Shown here piece by piece: positions 1 to 9,570 of a stretch of DNA of 55,197 bases. The notes beneath the pieces are model-generated. The model had not been told where the DNA came from. It saw only the letters and a list, made by a program, of their open reading frames with translations, and did not search any database. The DNA comes from Candidatus Saccharimonadota bacterium (lineage in GTDB: Bacteria; Patescibacteriota; Saccharimonadia; Saccharimonadales; Saccharimonadaceae), in the NCBI GenBank assembly GCA_030529095.1, contig JAUMXN010000002.1, positions 1 to 55,197 of the forward strand, written 5' to 3'. The number at the start of each line of letters is the position of its first letter. The stretch's first letter is position 1. Both the position numbers and the translations under genes were made by a program.

Positions 1-2
1 CG

Positions 3-179
3 ACTCCTACGCCGACGCCAACTCCTACCCCGCCTCCCGAAAAGGATCCGGGCAAACGACCCATTAAGGGTCCTGGAGACGGTGGTGTTGTAGGAACACC
101 GACACCGACTCCGAAACCGGAGGAAACTCCGGATCCCACGCCAACACCGCAACCTCGCCCTGAGCGGAAGGCGTATTAA
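3..179 (+). CDS. C-terminus of a Pro/Thr-rich protein (partial)
   Basis: The reading frame enters the window at base 3 and ends at TAA 177-179, so only the last 58 residues are visible. They are almost all low complexity: runs of alternating Thr-Pro, a central Gly/Asp-rich stretch (GPGDGGVV) and a second Thr-Pro block, ending PRPERKAY. Such tails are usual in cell-wall-spanning linkers of secreted proteins, but no anchor or domain is visible here. No other frame shows similarly biased composition. Function cannot be assigned. Confidence 0.6.
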   Translation, partial: TPTPTPTPTPPPEKDPGKRPIKGPGDGGVVGTPTPTPKPEETPDPTPTPQPRPERKAY

Positions 180-447
180 CAAGCGTAACATCGATCTTGC
201 AAGAGATCTTTTTAGGGCGACCTAGTACCTTATTCACCGTGGTGGCGACTTGCATCGCCATCGCATTCCCATAAATAATTTGAAACTGAGACGATTCGGT
301 TGGTGGTTAAGACGAAAATTAACAATTCGGCTAGCATTATCAAATAATAGCAATCATAACCAGACCAACCAACTGTTTTGGCTTAGGTCAAAACGGCAAC
401 ATTAACTCTAAATTTTATTTATTGTCAAAACTTAACGAAAGGATATT

Positions 448-1287
448 ATGAAAAACTTTTCTAAAATTATGCTTGGTACTGCTGTAGCTGTTGCTACTAC
501 CGGTGCCATCGCTCCAGTTGCAAACGTTGCTGCTTGGGGTGATACTGAAGGTGGCCGTCAAGGTTACACCCTCGAAGAAATCAACAATGGCGTTCTTGGC
601 GACAAGATCGTCTTTAACTCTATTACCGATGCTACTACTACCGGCGAAGACGGTGTTGTTTATAGCCTTGGTGACGAACGCAACTTCGTTCGCGCTCGTT
701 TAAGTGGTTCTTCAGACTTTTGGTCTACTGATGAAATCACTGTCGAAGATGGTAAGGAATATGTGATTAGCCTTTACGTCCACAACAACAACCCTAAGGG
801 TGAAGATGCAGTTGCTAAAGACGTGGCTGTTCAAATCAGTGTTCCACACGATACCGCTAACTCAATTGAAATCAACGGTTTCATCGATTCTTCAAATGCT
901 ACCCCTGTTGAATACTGGGATAACATCATCTTGAAGAGTGCTGATGGCTCTGAATTCCATTTGGAATACGTTGATGGTTCTGCTTTCTGGGAAAGCAACG
1001 GCGCTTCTAACGGTGCTATCAGCGACAATATTGTCCGTACTGTTGAAGGCGTTAAGGTTGGTTATGATTCTCTTAACGGTGAAATCCCTGGCTGTTACCA
1101 ATACAGTGGTTACGCCACCATCCGTGTTAAGGCTGTGTTTGATAAAAAACCAGAAGATCCAAAAGAAGACACTCCAAAAACCATCGTTAAAACCGGTTCT
1201 GATTCTATCATCGCCGGCGCTCTCGGTGCAGGTGCTGTCGTAACCGCTCTTGGTTACTACATTGCTAGCCGTAAACAATTAATGTAA
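448..1287 (+). CDS. Secreted, C-terminally anchored surface protein
   Basis: Predicted 279-residue exported protein. An N-terminal signal peptide (MKNFSKIMLGTAVAVATTGA, cleavage probably after the VANVAA region) precedes a beta-rich ectodomain of about 200 residues with no family I can name. The C-terminus has sortase-substrate layout: a charged Pro/Lys linker (about 229-242), the sequence TIVKTGSDS in the place of LPxTG, a Gly/Ala/Leu hydrophobic helix and a short basic tail SRKQLM. The motif is not canonical, so either a sortase with altered specificity or simple membrane anchoring is possible. GAAAGGA just before the ATG is a good ribosome binding site, and a strong terminator follows. It lies upstream of the VirB6-like genes but is separated from them by that terminator. 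Confidence 0.75.
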   Translation: MKNFSKIMLGTAVAVATTGAIAPVANVAAWGDTEGGRQGYTLEEINNGVLGDKIVFNSITDATTTGEDGVVYSLGDERNFVRARLSGSSDFWSTDEITVEDGKEYVISLYVHNNNPKGEDAVAKDVAVQISVPHDTANSIEINGFIDSSNATPVEYWDNIILKSADGSEFHLEYVDGSAFWESNGASNGAISDNIVRTVEGVKVGYDSLNGEIPGCYQYSGYATIRVKAVFDKKPEDPKEDTPKTIVKTGSDSIIAGALGAGAVVTALGYYIASRKQLM

Positions 1288-1333
1288 GACTAGACCGCTT
1301 CACTACTTAAGTCTAGCTGGTCTAGGCGAACAC

Positions 1334-1362
1334 AAAAAATCCCCCGATTTGGGGGATTTTTT
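1334..1362 (+). terminator. Rho-independent terminator
   Basis: A perfect AAAAATCCCCC/GGGGGATTTTT inverted repeat around a GATTT loop, with the T-rich side forming the U-tract. It ends the surface-protein gene at 448-1287. Confidence 0.9.
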
Positions 1363-1380
1363 GTTGTGTTTTTTGAAAAT

Positions 1381-1418
1381 GCTTATGGTATAATTAACTT
1401 ATAAAGTTACGTACGTAA
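1381..1418 (+). promoter_or_regulatory. Promoter with adjacent 12-bp palindrome
   Basis: An extended -10 box (TATGGTATAAT, hexamer 1389-1394) should start transcription near 1401. A perfect 12-bp palindrome, TTACGTACGTAA (1407-1418), lies just downstream in the 5' leader. The leader to the ATG at 1448 is about 47 nt, unlike the leaderless genes around it, so the palindrome may be an operator or leader structure. Function is inference. Confidence 0.55.
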
Positions 1419-1447
1419 AAACAGTTTAGAAAACTGGTAGTTAAATT

Positions 1448-4400
1448 ATGCATAAATTCAAAAAACTCAAAATTTTCACCATCTTTGTGATGATTTTTGC
1501 TATCTGTGCGAGTTTTTTGAACGCCCCGCTAGCTATGGCGGACAGTGATGGCGCCGCCGATTTAACCAATCGAATTCTCTACAACATGCTCGCTGACTGC
1601 TACAAGTCATATATCAAGAGCCCGGTAAAGACTGGTGGGGTTGATAAAAACGGCACAACGTATTACGAAAATGTCGAGAAATCTATCTTCGAAGACAAGC
1701 AATTAGTGAGCGATGATAATGACGAACAAGATGAGCACTTTATCACCAATGATGACGACGAAGTAGACGACAAAGTAATATGTGCAGAAGTTTTTAAGAG
1801 AATTTATAGCCCCGCACAGGAGCCAATAGGCTCTGAAGATTCTTACGACGACTTCAATAACGTAATGGCCTTTTTGAATTCTTTGGGTTACACCAAGGTA
1901 AATCACGATGACGATCGTATCGTATGCGTCAAGTATGGCTGGAGACAGGTTGAAGATGGCAACATGAGCAACGACAAACACTTGCAAGGCGCAATTTGTT
2001 GGACCGACCCAGCAAAACAGCTGACCAAAAAAACCACGCCAGAACTGGGTAGTATAAGGCAGACGGCAAAACCATATTCTTTTACTGATCTTACGTTTGA
2101 TCGATATAAGCTACAAGCTGGCAATGAAGAAGAAGACGACAAAGGGGCTTTTGATGGCCATGAATATGAGATAATATTGAACTTTGAGCAATATTTCAAT
2201 GGTGCTTGTTTTGAACCGACAAGAGAGGAAAGGCCGAGCTTTAGTCTTTTTTATGACCCAGACACCGGAGAGGCTTCATTTAGTAGCGACAGCAGTGAAA
2301 CCACTATCGAAAACGATGGCGTATGTCAAATCCAGGACAATGGTCTGTATCATACGTTCTACTTCGAAATCGTCTACCCAACTCTCGATAATCAACCATG
2401 GGAAGGACACACCCTAGAGCCACAGCTTCAATTCTTACTGGAGTATAAGATCGACAACTATAGGGACGCTTTAGGTCAAGCTAGGAGCTACCTTAGTGGC
2501 GGTAGGTATGCCCCGAACGCTCTCTATCTAGATATTAGTTGGCAACAAATATATGACCTTTATGTTCACTATCTGGTAGATTTCTATGGCCTATTTATTA
2601 ATTCTGGCGACTGTACTACGGATCCGGACAATAACCAAAGGGTGCCGCTGCTAGTGAACCAGCAAACCAGATTCTGTAAAGTGACAGCACACAAAGACGA
2701 GCACGAAGACGACAAAGTCGCGGTATTCCCAAGCACAGACGGGAATAACTATGTGCTATCCGAGATTGTCGGGCTCGATAATTTGATTAAAATGACACAG
2801 GAAGTTTTCACTAAGCACAGCGACGAAATCACGCCAGCAACCATTACGCAGAAGGGTCTTATTGTTACTCCGTTTCCATCGCTCAAAACAACTAGGGACA
2901 ACATCCTCACGGACGAATGCTATATGAACGGCGAATCTCTTGGTTGGGTACTTTGTCCACTCGTGCAATTTGCTGGTAATGCTATGGCCAGCATGTATAA
3001 CAAAATTATTAAGAACTTCCTTACAATTGAATCTGGTCTCATGTCTCAAGATGCTGAAAAAGGCGGGACCTATATGGCATGGCAAACCTTTGTCGGTTTT
3101 GCCAATATCATCGTTATCGTATTTCTCTTAGTGGTCATTTTTTCCCAGGTTACCGGTGTAGGTATTGATAACTACGGTATTAAGAAGGCTTTGCCAAAGA
3201 TTATTATTGCGGCGGTGCTCATCAACCTGTCGTTTATTCTTTGTCAATTATTAGTGGACTTGTCCAATATTGTTGGCAACTCGATAGAAGGACTCCTTTC
3301 TGGTATTGGGAACGACCTAGCCAAACGCTCGCAGCTATCGCAATTCACCGGTTGGGAATATACCGACGGCGGGGCCTTTAGATTTATTCTTGATGCTGCT
3401 ATCTTTACTGCTGGTGCTGGCGTAGTGCTGAGTGTTGTGAGCGCCTTTAGGACCGGCGGCGTCTTTGGCTTGCTTATTCCATTGGTTTTCGGTCTTCTGA
3501 TTGGCCTCATTGCAATCCTATTCTTCTTCACCTTGCTCGGCATCAGGAAAGCAGCCGTCATCACCTTGGTTGCAGTTTCTCCAGTCGCTTTCGCCTGCTA
3601 CACGCTGCCGAATCTCAAAAAACAAGTCTTTGACCGGTGGTTCGGGCTATTAAAAACCATGCTACTAGCCTACCCACTTTGTGGTTTGGTAATTGGTGGG
3701 GCCAACTTGGCTTCCGGCATTTTAATGCTTACTGCGCCGAAGATAGAAAGTAACAACTTCCTTTTCTATTTCATCAACATGCTCCTCATGGTTGTCCCGT
3801 TCTTCTTCTTGCCGTCTCTCATCAGGAAATCTATGGGCGCCCTTGGTACCCTTTCTCAAAAAGCGACCAGTACCGCCCGCAGGATTGGCCGAAATACCAG
3901 AAACAGGGCCGAAGATTGGAACCGCAAGCGCCCAGCTATTCAAAATAGAAACGCTATCAGTGAAGAACGCCGAAACCAGAGATGGGCTCAGCGCCGCAGC
4001 GACCGCGGTGTTAGGGGACCATTATTCAGGCAACGTCAGCGCGCTGAGGTAGACAGGGCCAGACAAATTCTTGCACAGCAAGCCGAAACCGAGGCCATGC
4101 GCAATGTTCGCGTTGATGATCCGAACTGGCTAGCCGGCGCTATGGGGCAGGCGGATGTTAAAGCCGGAAAAGAGCAGCTGGATAAACAAAACTACGCCGA
4201 CACCAAGTCTAGAGAGGGTGCCATAGCTGTAGTTAAGCAGTCTGCTCACGACCAATTACTACGCAACCAGCGTTATGCCGAAACCAACAAGACTGCACGA
4301 ACGGCGTTCACAAAGAAGCTTGCCGCCAAGCACGATGCGGATAGAAGAGAGGACGAAAACTACGCCAGCCAGATGGCACTCGACTCTTCGATGCAATCAA

Positions 4401-5140
4401 ATCTTGCTGCCGCAGCGACGAAGCGCCAGCAAAACCAAGCCGCGCTGCTATCTGCTGGCAAAATGGAAGTTAACGGCCGGGCCGTCAATCAAAACGATAG
4501 GGCCAGTATGCGTACGGCGTACAATAATGTTCTTGATAATCTTGCCTCAGCCCAAGCTGGTTCAGAAGAATATCGTACAGCTATGGCCCAGGCTGGTGCA
4601 TTGCAAGACGCCATGATGAGAAGCGGCGGCGGACGCAACGATCTAGCCCAAGCATATATTAATCGCGCGCAGCGTGAAGCTGTTAATAGTAATATCAAGA
4701 TGGCGGCGTCTAACTTCTTGGCTGCCCACGAGAGTAGCCTGGAAGAAAAGAACCCTGGCACACTGAGTGTGCTTAAAGATGTTGCGAACGATGGCATAAC
4801 AAACGAGAAGCTTAAGAACAACGTGGACAGCAAACAGTATGTCGCTGACAATATAGAAGAAATGTCTCCTGGCACCCTCAAAGACTGCGATCCGGAATTT
4901 GTCCAAGACGCCGTTAGCTATCTAAACGACATTGCGCGCAGACAAGAGCTCTTTGAATCTCCGAGTATGAATATTTATGATCTCCCAGCCGATATCAAAC
5001 CGCCTACGGCCGACGAAATAAGAATGGTAGAGCGATTTAGGACTGAGGTTGTCGACAAATACTTCTCATCAGAAAATGCTCCGAACCATACTGTAGAGAT
5101 AGCCAACGAGCTTAATAAATTAATAAAAAGAAAGGCGTAG
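1448..5140 (+). CDS. VirB6/TrbL-like giant membrane protein A
   Basis: 1230 residues. After a signal peptide (cleavage near NAPLAMA, residue 31) comes an acidic ectodomain of about 480 residues with several Cys. Next is a polytopic block (about 500-800) with at least six hydrophobic helices, including IIVIVFLLVVIF and GLLIPLVFGLLIGLIAILFFF, then a long cytoplasmic tail beginning with an Arg-rich segment (RNRAEDWNRKRPAIQNRN) and continuing as Ala/Gln/Glu-rich helix. This layout resembles extended VirB6/TrbL proteins, which form the inner-membrane channel of type IV secretion systems; the assignment rests on topology and composition, not a decisive motif. A paralogue of nearly the same length follows at 5884. 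The pair is probably part of a cell-envelope secretion or host-contact machine whose ATPases lie outside this window. Confidence 0.7.
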   Translation: MHKFKKLKIFTIFVMIFAICASFLNAPLAMADSDGAADLTNRILYNMLADCYKSYIKSPVKTGGVDKNGTTYYENVEKSIFEDKQLVSDDNDEQDEHFITNDDDEVDDKVICAEVFKRIYSPAQEPIGSEDSYDDFNNVMAFLNSLGYTKVNHDDDRIVCVKYGWRQVEDGNMSNDKHLQGAICWTDPAKQLTKKTTPELGSIRQTAKPYSFTDLTFDRYKLQAGNEEEDDKGAFDGHEYEIILNFEQYFNGACFEPTREERPSFSLFYDPDTGEASFSSDSSETTIENDGVCQIQDNGLYHTFYFEIVYPTLDNQPWEGHTLEPQLQFLLEYKIDNYRDALGQARSYLSGGRYAPNALYLDISWQQIYDLYVHYLVDFYGLFINSGDCTTDPDNNQRVPLLVNQQTRFCKVTAHKDEHEDDKVAVFPSTDGNNYVLSEIVGLDNLIKMTQEVFTKHSDEITPATITQKGLIVTPFPSLKTTRDNILTDECYMNGESLGWVLCPLVQFAGNAMASMYNKIIKNFLTIESGLMSQDAEKGGTYMAWQTFVGFANIIVIVFLLVVIFSQVTGVGIDNYGIKKALPKIIIAAVLINLSFILCQLLVDLSNIVGNSIEGLLSGIGNDLAKRSQLSQFTGWEYTDGGAFRFILDAAIFTAGAGVVLSVVSAFRTGGVFGLLIPLVFGLLIGLIAILFFFTLLGIRKAAVITLVAVSPVAFACYTLPNLKKQVFDRWFGLLKTMLLAYPLCGLVIGGANLASGILMLTAPKIESNNFLFYFINMLLMVVPFFFLPSLIRKSMGALGTLSQKATSTARRIGRNTRNRAEDWNRKRPAIQNRNAISEERRNQRWAQRRSDRGVRGPLFRQRQRAEVDRARQILAQQAETEAMRNVRVDDPNWLAGAMGQADVKAGKEQLDKQNYADTKSREGAIAVVKQSAHDQLLRNQRYAETNKTARTAFTKKLAAKHDADRREDENYASQMALDSSMQSNLAAAATKRQQNQAALLSAGKMEVNGRAVNQNDRASMRTAYNNVLDNLASAQAGSEEYRTAMAQAGALQDAMMRSGGGRNDLAQAYINRAQREAVNSNIKMAASNFLAAHESSLEEKNPGTLSVLKDVANDGITNEKLKNNVDSKQYVADNIEEMSPGTLKDCDPEFVQDAVSYLNDIARRQELFESPSMNIYDLPADIKPPTADEIRMVERFRTEVVDKYFSSENAPNHTVEIANELNKLIKRKA

Positions 5141-5169
5141 CGCAAATTGTGAATCAAATGCGCTTATGC

Positions 5170-5175
5170 TAAAAT
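5170..5175 (+). promoter_or_regulatory. -10 box, leaderless start at 5184
   Basis: TAAAAT preceded by CTTATGC (extended -10), 8 nt before the ATG of the 237-residue protein. Transcription should start at about 5182. Confidence 0.55.
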
Positions 5176-5183
5176 AAAGAAGA

Positions 5184-5897
5184 ATGGACCCATCGAATAA
5201 CGAGTTTTATCAGCAGTTTAGCGTGAATAACGACGTTATTTTGAGCAATCCCGCAAAACCACAAGACCGCAAAAAACGTCTCATCGTCATTGCTTCTTTG
5301 GTTGTCGCCTTGGTCGCTATTGTTGTTTTTGTTGTATTATTATCTAACGGCACATTTAGCCAAGCCAAACAAGATTTTGGCGAGGCGTCCAAAGAATACG
5401 CCAAATATTTTATATATGGTCCGCAACCAGACGGCAAAATGAGCTACTACGATATGGCCCTCGATGATTATTACTTTGCGAACAAGGGGAGAAACGACCA
5501 AAACTATTTCAACAACCTCAAAGGCAAACTAGAGAACTTAGCCAAAATTGCTCCGGAAGACAAAGCGAAGCTTATGCAGGAACAAGTGGAGTGGATTAGA
5601 TTTTACGAAATTGCAACAGCCTATCTCAACGACTACACTACGAATTGGGATTATCAAAATATAACAAAAAGCAATAATTTTCTAGAATCGTCTTACGATT
5701 CGATCACTAAATATGTCGAAAAAGAAAAAGCTTCTGTCTCTTTCGAAGAAGAGTTTAGGAATGGTCGAATCTCTGACACTGAATACAATCAATATAAAGC
5801 GGATAGGAATAATGCTGAATCTGATTTGAGAGCGTGGCGAAAAGTTGCGTATAATAAGTTAGCGCAATGCGCGAAGGAGCTTTATGCGCAAAAGTAA
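5184..5897 (+). CDS. Single-pass membrane protein between the VirB6-like pair
   Basis: 237 residues, family not recognised. A 30-residue N-terminal region containing QDRKKR is followed by one membrane helix (about 34-53, IASLVVALVAIVVFVVLL). The rest, about 180 residues, is charged and Tyr/Asn-rich, probably alpha-helical and outside the membrane (positive-inside rule). Its last 14 bases overlap the start of the second VirB6-like gene, so the two are translationally coupled and the proteins probably act together. Its own -10 box lies 8 nt upstream of the ATG. A VirB8- or VirB5-like accessory role is possible, but nothing in the sequence proves it. Confidence 0.65.
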   Translation: MDPSNNEFYQQFSVNNDVILSNPAKPQDRKKRLIVIASLVVALVAIVVFVVLLSNGTFSQAKQDFGEASKEYAKYFIYGPQPDGKMSYYDMALDDYYFANKGRNDQNYFNNLKGKLENLAKIAPEDKAKLMQEQVEWIRFYEIATAYLNDYTTNWDYQNITKSNNFLESSYDSITKYVEKEKASVSFEEEFRNGRISDTEYNQYKADRNNAESDLRAWRKVAYNKLAQCAKELYAQK

Positions 5898-8800
5898 TAT
5901 AGCGAAGATTTTGTTTGTGTTGGCAGCCATTTTTATTGTGTCCAACGCTTTTATTTATTCAGCGCAAGCCGCCAGCGATTTAGCCGCCGTTAAGAAGCGA
6001 GTCAAATACAATATTCTAGAAAGATGCTTCTCTAAAGACCATATAGTAACTAGCATCAATAAAGGCCTTGGCAGTGGTAGTACGGGAAAAAGCTTTTCTG
6101 GGCCAGAGAGTCTTTTCACCGATAATACAATTGATAATCCAGAAGCGTTTACGATAACCGAAGAGACTGATAACGAGCAGAAAGCTGAAAAATGTAGCAC
6201 GATTCTTACCAATATTTTTGGCGAACCACAGAATAACGATGACGAGTATCTTGGCAAACTCGGGTATAGCGTTGTAACGGCAGAGGTTGGTGATGGTGGC
6301 AGCAAATACGGTAATACTGGTTGCGTAAGGGTGTATTATGGCATAGGCGACGTTAATAATCCTGGGGATCCGAACAATTATGACAGCTGGGCTGGCGATG
6401 TATGCTGGGGAAGCTCGGTATCCGGCAGCGATTATTATGACTCTTATTACGTAGTCCCAAACAATGATGAAAGTACCAATTCCGCCCGTGTCACCATAGC
6501 AGATGCCCATACGGCAACAACGGTAAATGGGCAGATATTGTTTGGTAGTTTTAAGACTGGTGGGGATTCGAATTACTGCGCAAATACCGATGTTCTAGTA
6601 GATGGGCCGCATGCCGGCGAAAGTATGGGACGCATGATTTGGGGCGATACCACAAGCGCCCAAGAGGGCTGGACCGCTAAAAGATTCGCGCAATTCAATA
6701 TAGGCGATACTGTCGGATGGGGAAACGAATGCGAGGGGGACGATATTAGCGGCATGATTATATTTGCCGCCAAAGTAGATTTGTCTCAGGTCCCAGAGCT
6801 TGAAAAAGTAAAAGTAGAACAATACACCCTTGGCAGCAAGTCTCCTGAAGAGGTTTTTACCGAGTTAAGGACGAGGGACGGTACAACCAATAAGGTTATC
6901 ACTGCACAAGAAGCGTTCGATGTCTACACATACTATCTAGAAACTTTTTATCATTCCTCATTTAATAAAGACTGCGTTAAAAATGTTGAGGACTTTACCG
7001 GCAACTCAAGAGTTTACACTACCAGTGGTTGGTGTACGGTCGTACCAGGATCGACGAACGCCAGTAAAAAGGTTGCTGTATTTGGCCGCGTCGCGGGCAC
7101 CAATGGGGATGGACGGCAAACGATTGATGGAGCACCGAATAGGCTAGTTGTATTTACCTCTGAGGATGACGACGAGAATTTGATCGGTGAGATGAAAAAT
7201 CTCGTGACCAGCAGCTATAACTCGCAATTCGGTAACTACACTATCACCCCGATAAAATATGACAACGGTGGTGATGGCGGTGGTGTATGGACCCCTAGCC
7301 CAGACCCTGGCCTAACAGAAGGAGAGCAAGACCCATGTTATAACAGCTCCGGACAGCTTGGTTGGTTGCTATGTCCATTAGTGCGCAATATCGGCAACGC
7401 CATGGCGAGTATGTATAACGATATCATCAAAGACTTCCTCACGATTGAATCTTCGCTCATGTCTCAAGACGCAAACAGAGGCGGAACATATATCGCATGG
7501 CAAACCTTTGTTGGTTTTGCTAATATTATCGTAATCGTCTTCCTCTTGGTGATCATCTTTTCTCAAGTTACCGGCGTAGGTATTGATAACTACGGCATCA
7601 AAAAAGCTTTGCCAAAAATTATTATTGCAGCAGTACTGGTCAACCTATCGTTTATTCTTTGTCAATTGCTCGTAGATCTTTCCAATATTGTTGGCAATTC
7701 GATTCAGAGCCTTCTTTCCGGCATCGGGGACAACCTAGCCCAACAATCTCGATTATCAGAATTCGGTGGCTGGCAATATAGTGACGGCGGGGCCTTTAGG
7801 TTTATTCTTGACGCTACTGTTATCACCGCTGGCGCCGGTGCGGTGCTTGGCGTAGTGAGCGCTTTCAATAATGGTAGTGTCCTTGGCCTACTTATCCCAC
7901 TAGTCTTTGGTCTTCTGATTGGGCTTATCGCGATCTTATTCTTCTTTACCTTGCTTGGCATTAGAAAGGCCGCCATCATTACTTTAGTCGCAATTTCTCC
8001 AGTTGCCTTTGCATGTTATATGCTGCCAAATCTTAAAAAACAAGTTTTCGATCGGTGGTTCAGCATATTCAAAACCATGCTACTAGCTTATCCGCTCTGT
8101 GGTTTAATCATTGGTGGGTCGCACCTAGCATCGGGCATTCTAATGCTTAACGCACCAAATATAGAAGATAATAATGGCTTCCTATACTACTTTATTAATA
8201 TGATTCTTATGGTTGTCCCATTCTTCTTCTTACCATCCATCATCAGAAAGTCTATGGGCGCTCTTGGTACACTTACGCAAAAAGCCACTAATGCCGCTCG
8301 TGGCATTGCTAGAAACGGAAGAAGTAGAGCTGAAGACTGGAATCGCAAACGCCCAGCCATCCAGGCAAGGAATGCAGCCCGTGAAGAACGCAGGAACCAG
8401 AGATGGGCTCAGCGTCGTAGTGACCGCGGAGTTACGGGACCATTCTTTAGGCAGCGTCAGCGCGCCGAAGTAGACAGGGCCAGACAAATTCTTGCAAAAC
8501 AAGCCGAAACCGAAGCTATGCGTAACGTTCGCGTTGACGATTCGAGCTGGCTAACTGGCGCTAGGGGACAAGCAGAAGTCAACGCTCTAAAAGAACAACT
8601 AGACAAGGCAAACTACGCCAGCGGCTCATTCGTGGAGGGTGCTCAATTCTTGGCCGAGCAAAATGCTGCCGACCAAAAAGCTCGCAATCAGCGCTATGCT
8701 GGAGAAACCGCTCAGGCCGCACTTGCATACAAACTTGCATCTGCGCGCCATAAAGATGCTGTGGATGACGAAACCTATGCCACCGACGACTCGTTCAATG

Positions 8801-9570
8801 CTGCCATTGAAGCAAACAAAGAAGCGGCCATCAAGACCCAAACTGGTTTTGCAACTTCTGCACTTGCCAATAACCAATTAGGCTTCGAAGTTACAGATCC
8901 TAAGACCGGAGTAAAAACTGTTCATAACGTCAACCAGAACCGGGTTGGTAATGTTGGTGATGTCGGCAGTCTGGCTTGGGGCCATAGGCAGGCAATCGAA
9001 AAACTGCGCACCGCGAAGACCGATGCAGAGCGCGTCGAGGCTACATCAAGGCTACAAGCTATACAGAGTGCTTTGATGAGGACCGACGATGGTGTTACCG
9101 GGCTCAAATCGTCGCTTATGGACGCAGCTAAGGGCGCAACCGACAATGGAAATGATCCACTAAGAACTTTGGCCTCAAGGCTAAACGAAACCGACGGCAA
9201 TGCACTTAAGGGTAAAGACCGCGATCTTCATCAATTGGTGCTAGATTTGGCTGGTGACAAACCAGTAGCAAACATTTCGAGCGCAATCGATAATAATGAA
9301 TATCGTGGCAATGGCATCAGTAAACTTAGCGCCGAATCTTTGAGCAAATGTACTCCAGATTATGTCAAGAATATGACCGAAAAGGCAGAAGAACTATACA
9401 ATATTCACGATGCCGGTGGCGAGCTGGATTCAAGTCAGATTGGCTTCCTCAACTCGTTCCTTGAGCTTCGTAGAAAATACAATGCTCCAACAAACACTAA
9501 GGCTAAAACTAACATTAAAAACATCATCGACGACCCTAAGCGTCCTTGGATGAGACAGCAACAAAACTAA
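5884..9570 (+). CDS. VirB6/TrbL-like giant membrane protein B
   Basis: 1228 residues, paralogue of the 1448-5140 product. A signal peptide (cleavage near YSAQAA) leads into a Cys-containing ectodomain that aligns only loosely with protein A (shared KYN/RILYN start, LGY segment, CWxxS/CWTDP block, a KKVAVF/DKVAVF strand). A Gly/Pro linker (about 460-477) precedes the membrane domain. From about residue 480 to 880 the two proteins are nearly superimposable, including GVGIDNYGIKKALPKIIIAA and the Arg-rich segment starting RAEDWNRKRPAIQ. The C-terminal tails diverge again. Nucleotide differences in the core are mostly synonymous, which points to old duplication under purifying selection rather than recent gene conversion. 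The stop overlaps that of convergent folD by 4 nt. Confidence 0.7.
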   Translation: MRKSNIAKILFVLAAIFIVSNAFIYSAQAASDLAAVKKRVKYNILERCFSKDHIVTSINKGLGSGSTGKSFSGPESLFTDNTIDNPEAFTITEETDNEQKAEKCSTILTNIFGEPQNNDDEYLGKLGYSVVTAEVGDGGSKYGNTGCVRVYYGIGDVNNPGDPNNYDSWAGDVCWGSSVSGSDYYDSYYVVPNNDESTNSARVTIADAHTATTVNGQILFGSFKTGGDSNYCANTDVLVDGPHAGESMGRMIWGDTTSAQEGWTAKRFAQFNIGDTVGWGNECEGDDISGMIIFAAKVDLSQVPELEKVKVEQYTLGSKSPEEVFTELRTRDGTTNKVITAQEAFDVYTYYLETFYHSSFNKDCVKNVEDFTGNSRVYTTSGWCTVVPGSTNASKKVAVFGRVAGTNGDGRQTIDGAPNRLVVFTSEDDDENLIGEMKNLVTSSYNSQFGNYTITPIKYDNGGDGGGVWTPSPDPGLTEGEQDPCYNSSGQLGWLLCPLVRNIGNAMASMYNDIIKDFLTIESSLMSQDANRGGTYIAWQTFVGFANIIVIVFLLVIIFSQVTGVGIDNYGIKKALPKIIIAAVLVNLSFILCQLLVDLSNIVGNSIQSLLSGIGDNLAQQSRLSEFGGWQYSDGGAFRFILDATVITAGAGAVLGVVSAFNNGSVLGLLIPLVFGLLIGLIAILFFFTLLGIRKAAIITLVAISPVAFACYMLPNLKKQVFDRWFSIFKTMLLAYPLCGLIIGGSHLASGILMLNAPNIEDNNGFLYYFINMILMVVPFFFLPSIIRKSMGALGTLTQKATNAARGIARNGRSRAEDWNRKRPAIQARNAAREERRNQRWAQRRSDRGVTGPFFRQRQRAEVDRARQILAKQAETEAMRNVRVDDSSWLTGARGQAEVNALKEQLDKANYASGSFVEGAQFLAEQNAADQKARNQRYAGETAQAALAYKLASARHKDAVDDETYATDDSFNAAIEANKEAAIKTQTGFATSALANNQLGFEVTDPKTGVKTVHNVNQNRVGNVGDVGSLAWGHRQAIEKLRTAKTDAERVEATSRLQAIQSALMRTDDGVTGLKSSLMDAAKGATDNGNDPLRTLASRLNETDGNALKGKDRDLHQLVLDLAGDKPVANISSAIDNNEYRGNGISKLSAESLSKCTPDYVKNMTEKAEELYNIHDAGGELDSSQIGFLNSFLELRRKYNAPTNTKAKTNIKNIIDDPKRPWMRQQQN

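Noticed and set aside
64-261. 65-residue minus-strand frame
   Set aside because: It overlaps the coherent Pro/Thr-rich tail on the plus strand, lacks a -10 box at the local spacing and has no recognisable product.
892-1278. 128-residue minus-strand frame opposite the surface protein
   Set aside because: Shadow of a clear signal-peptide-bearing gene; no regulatory signals on the minus strand.
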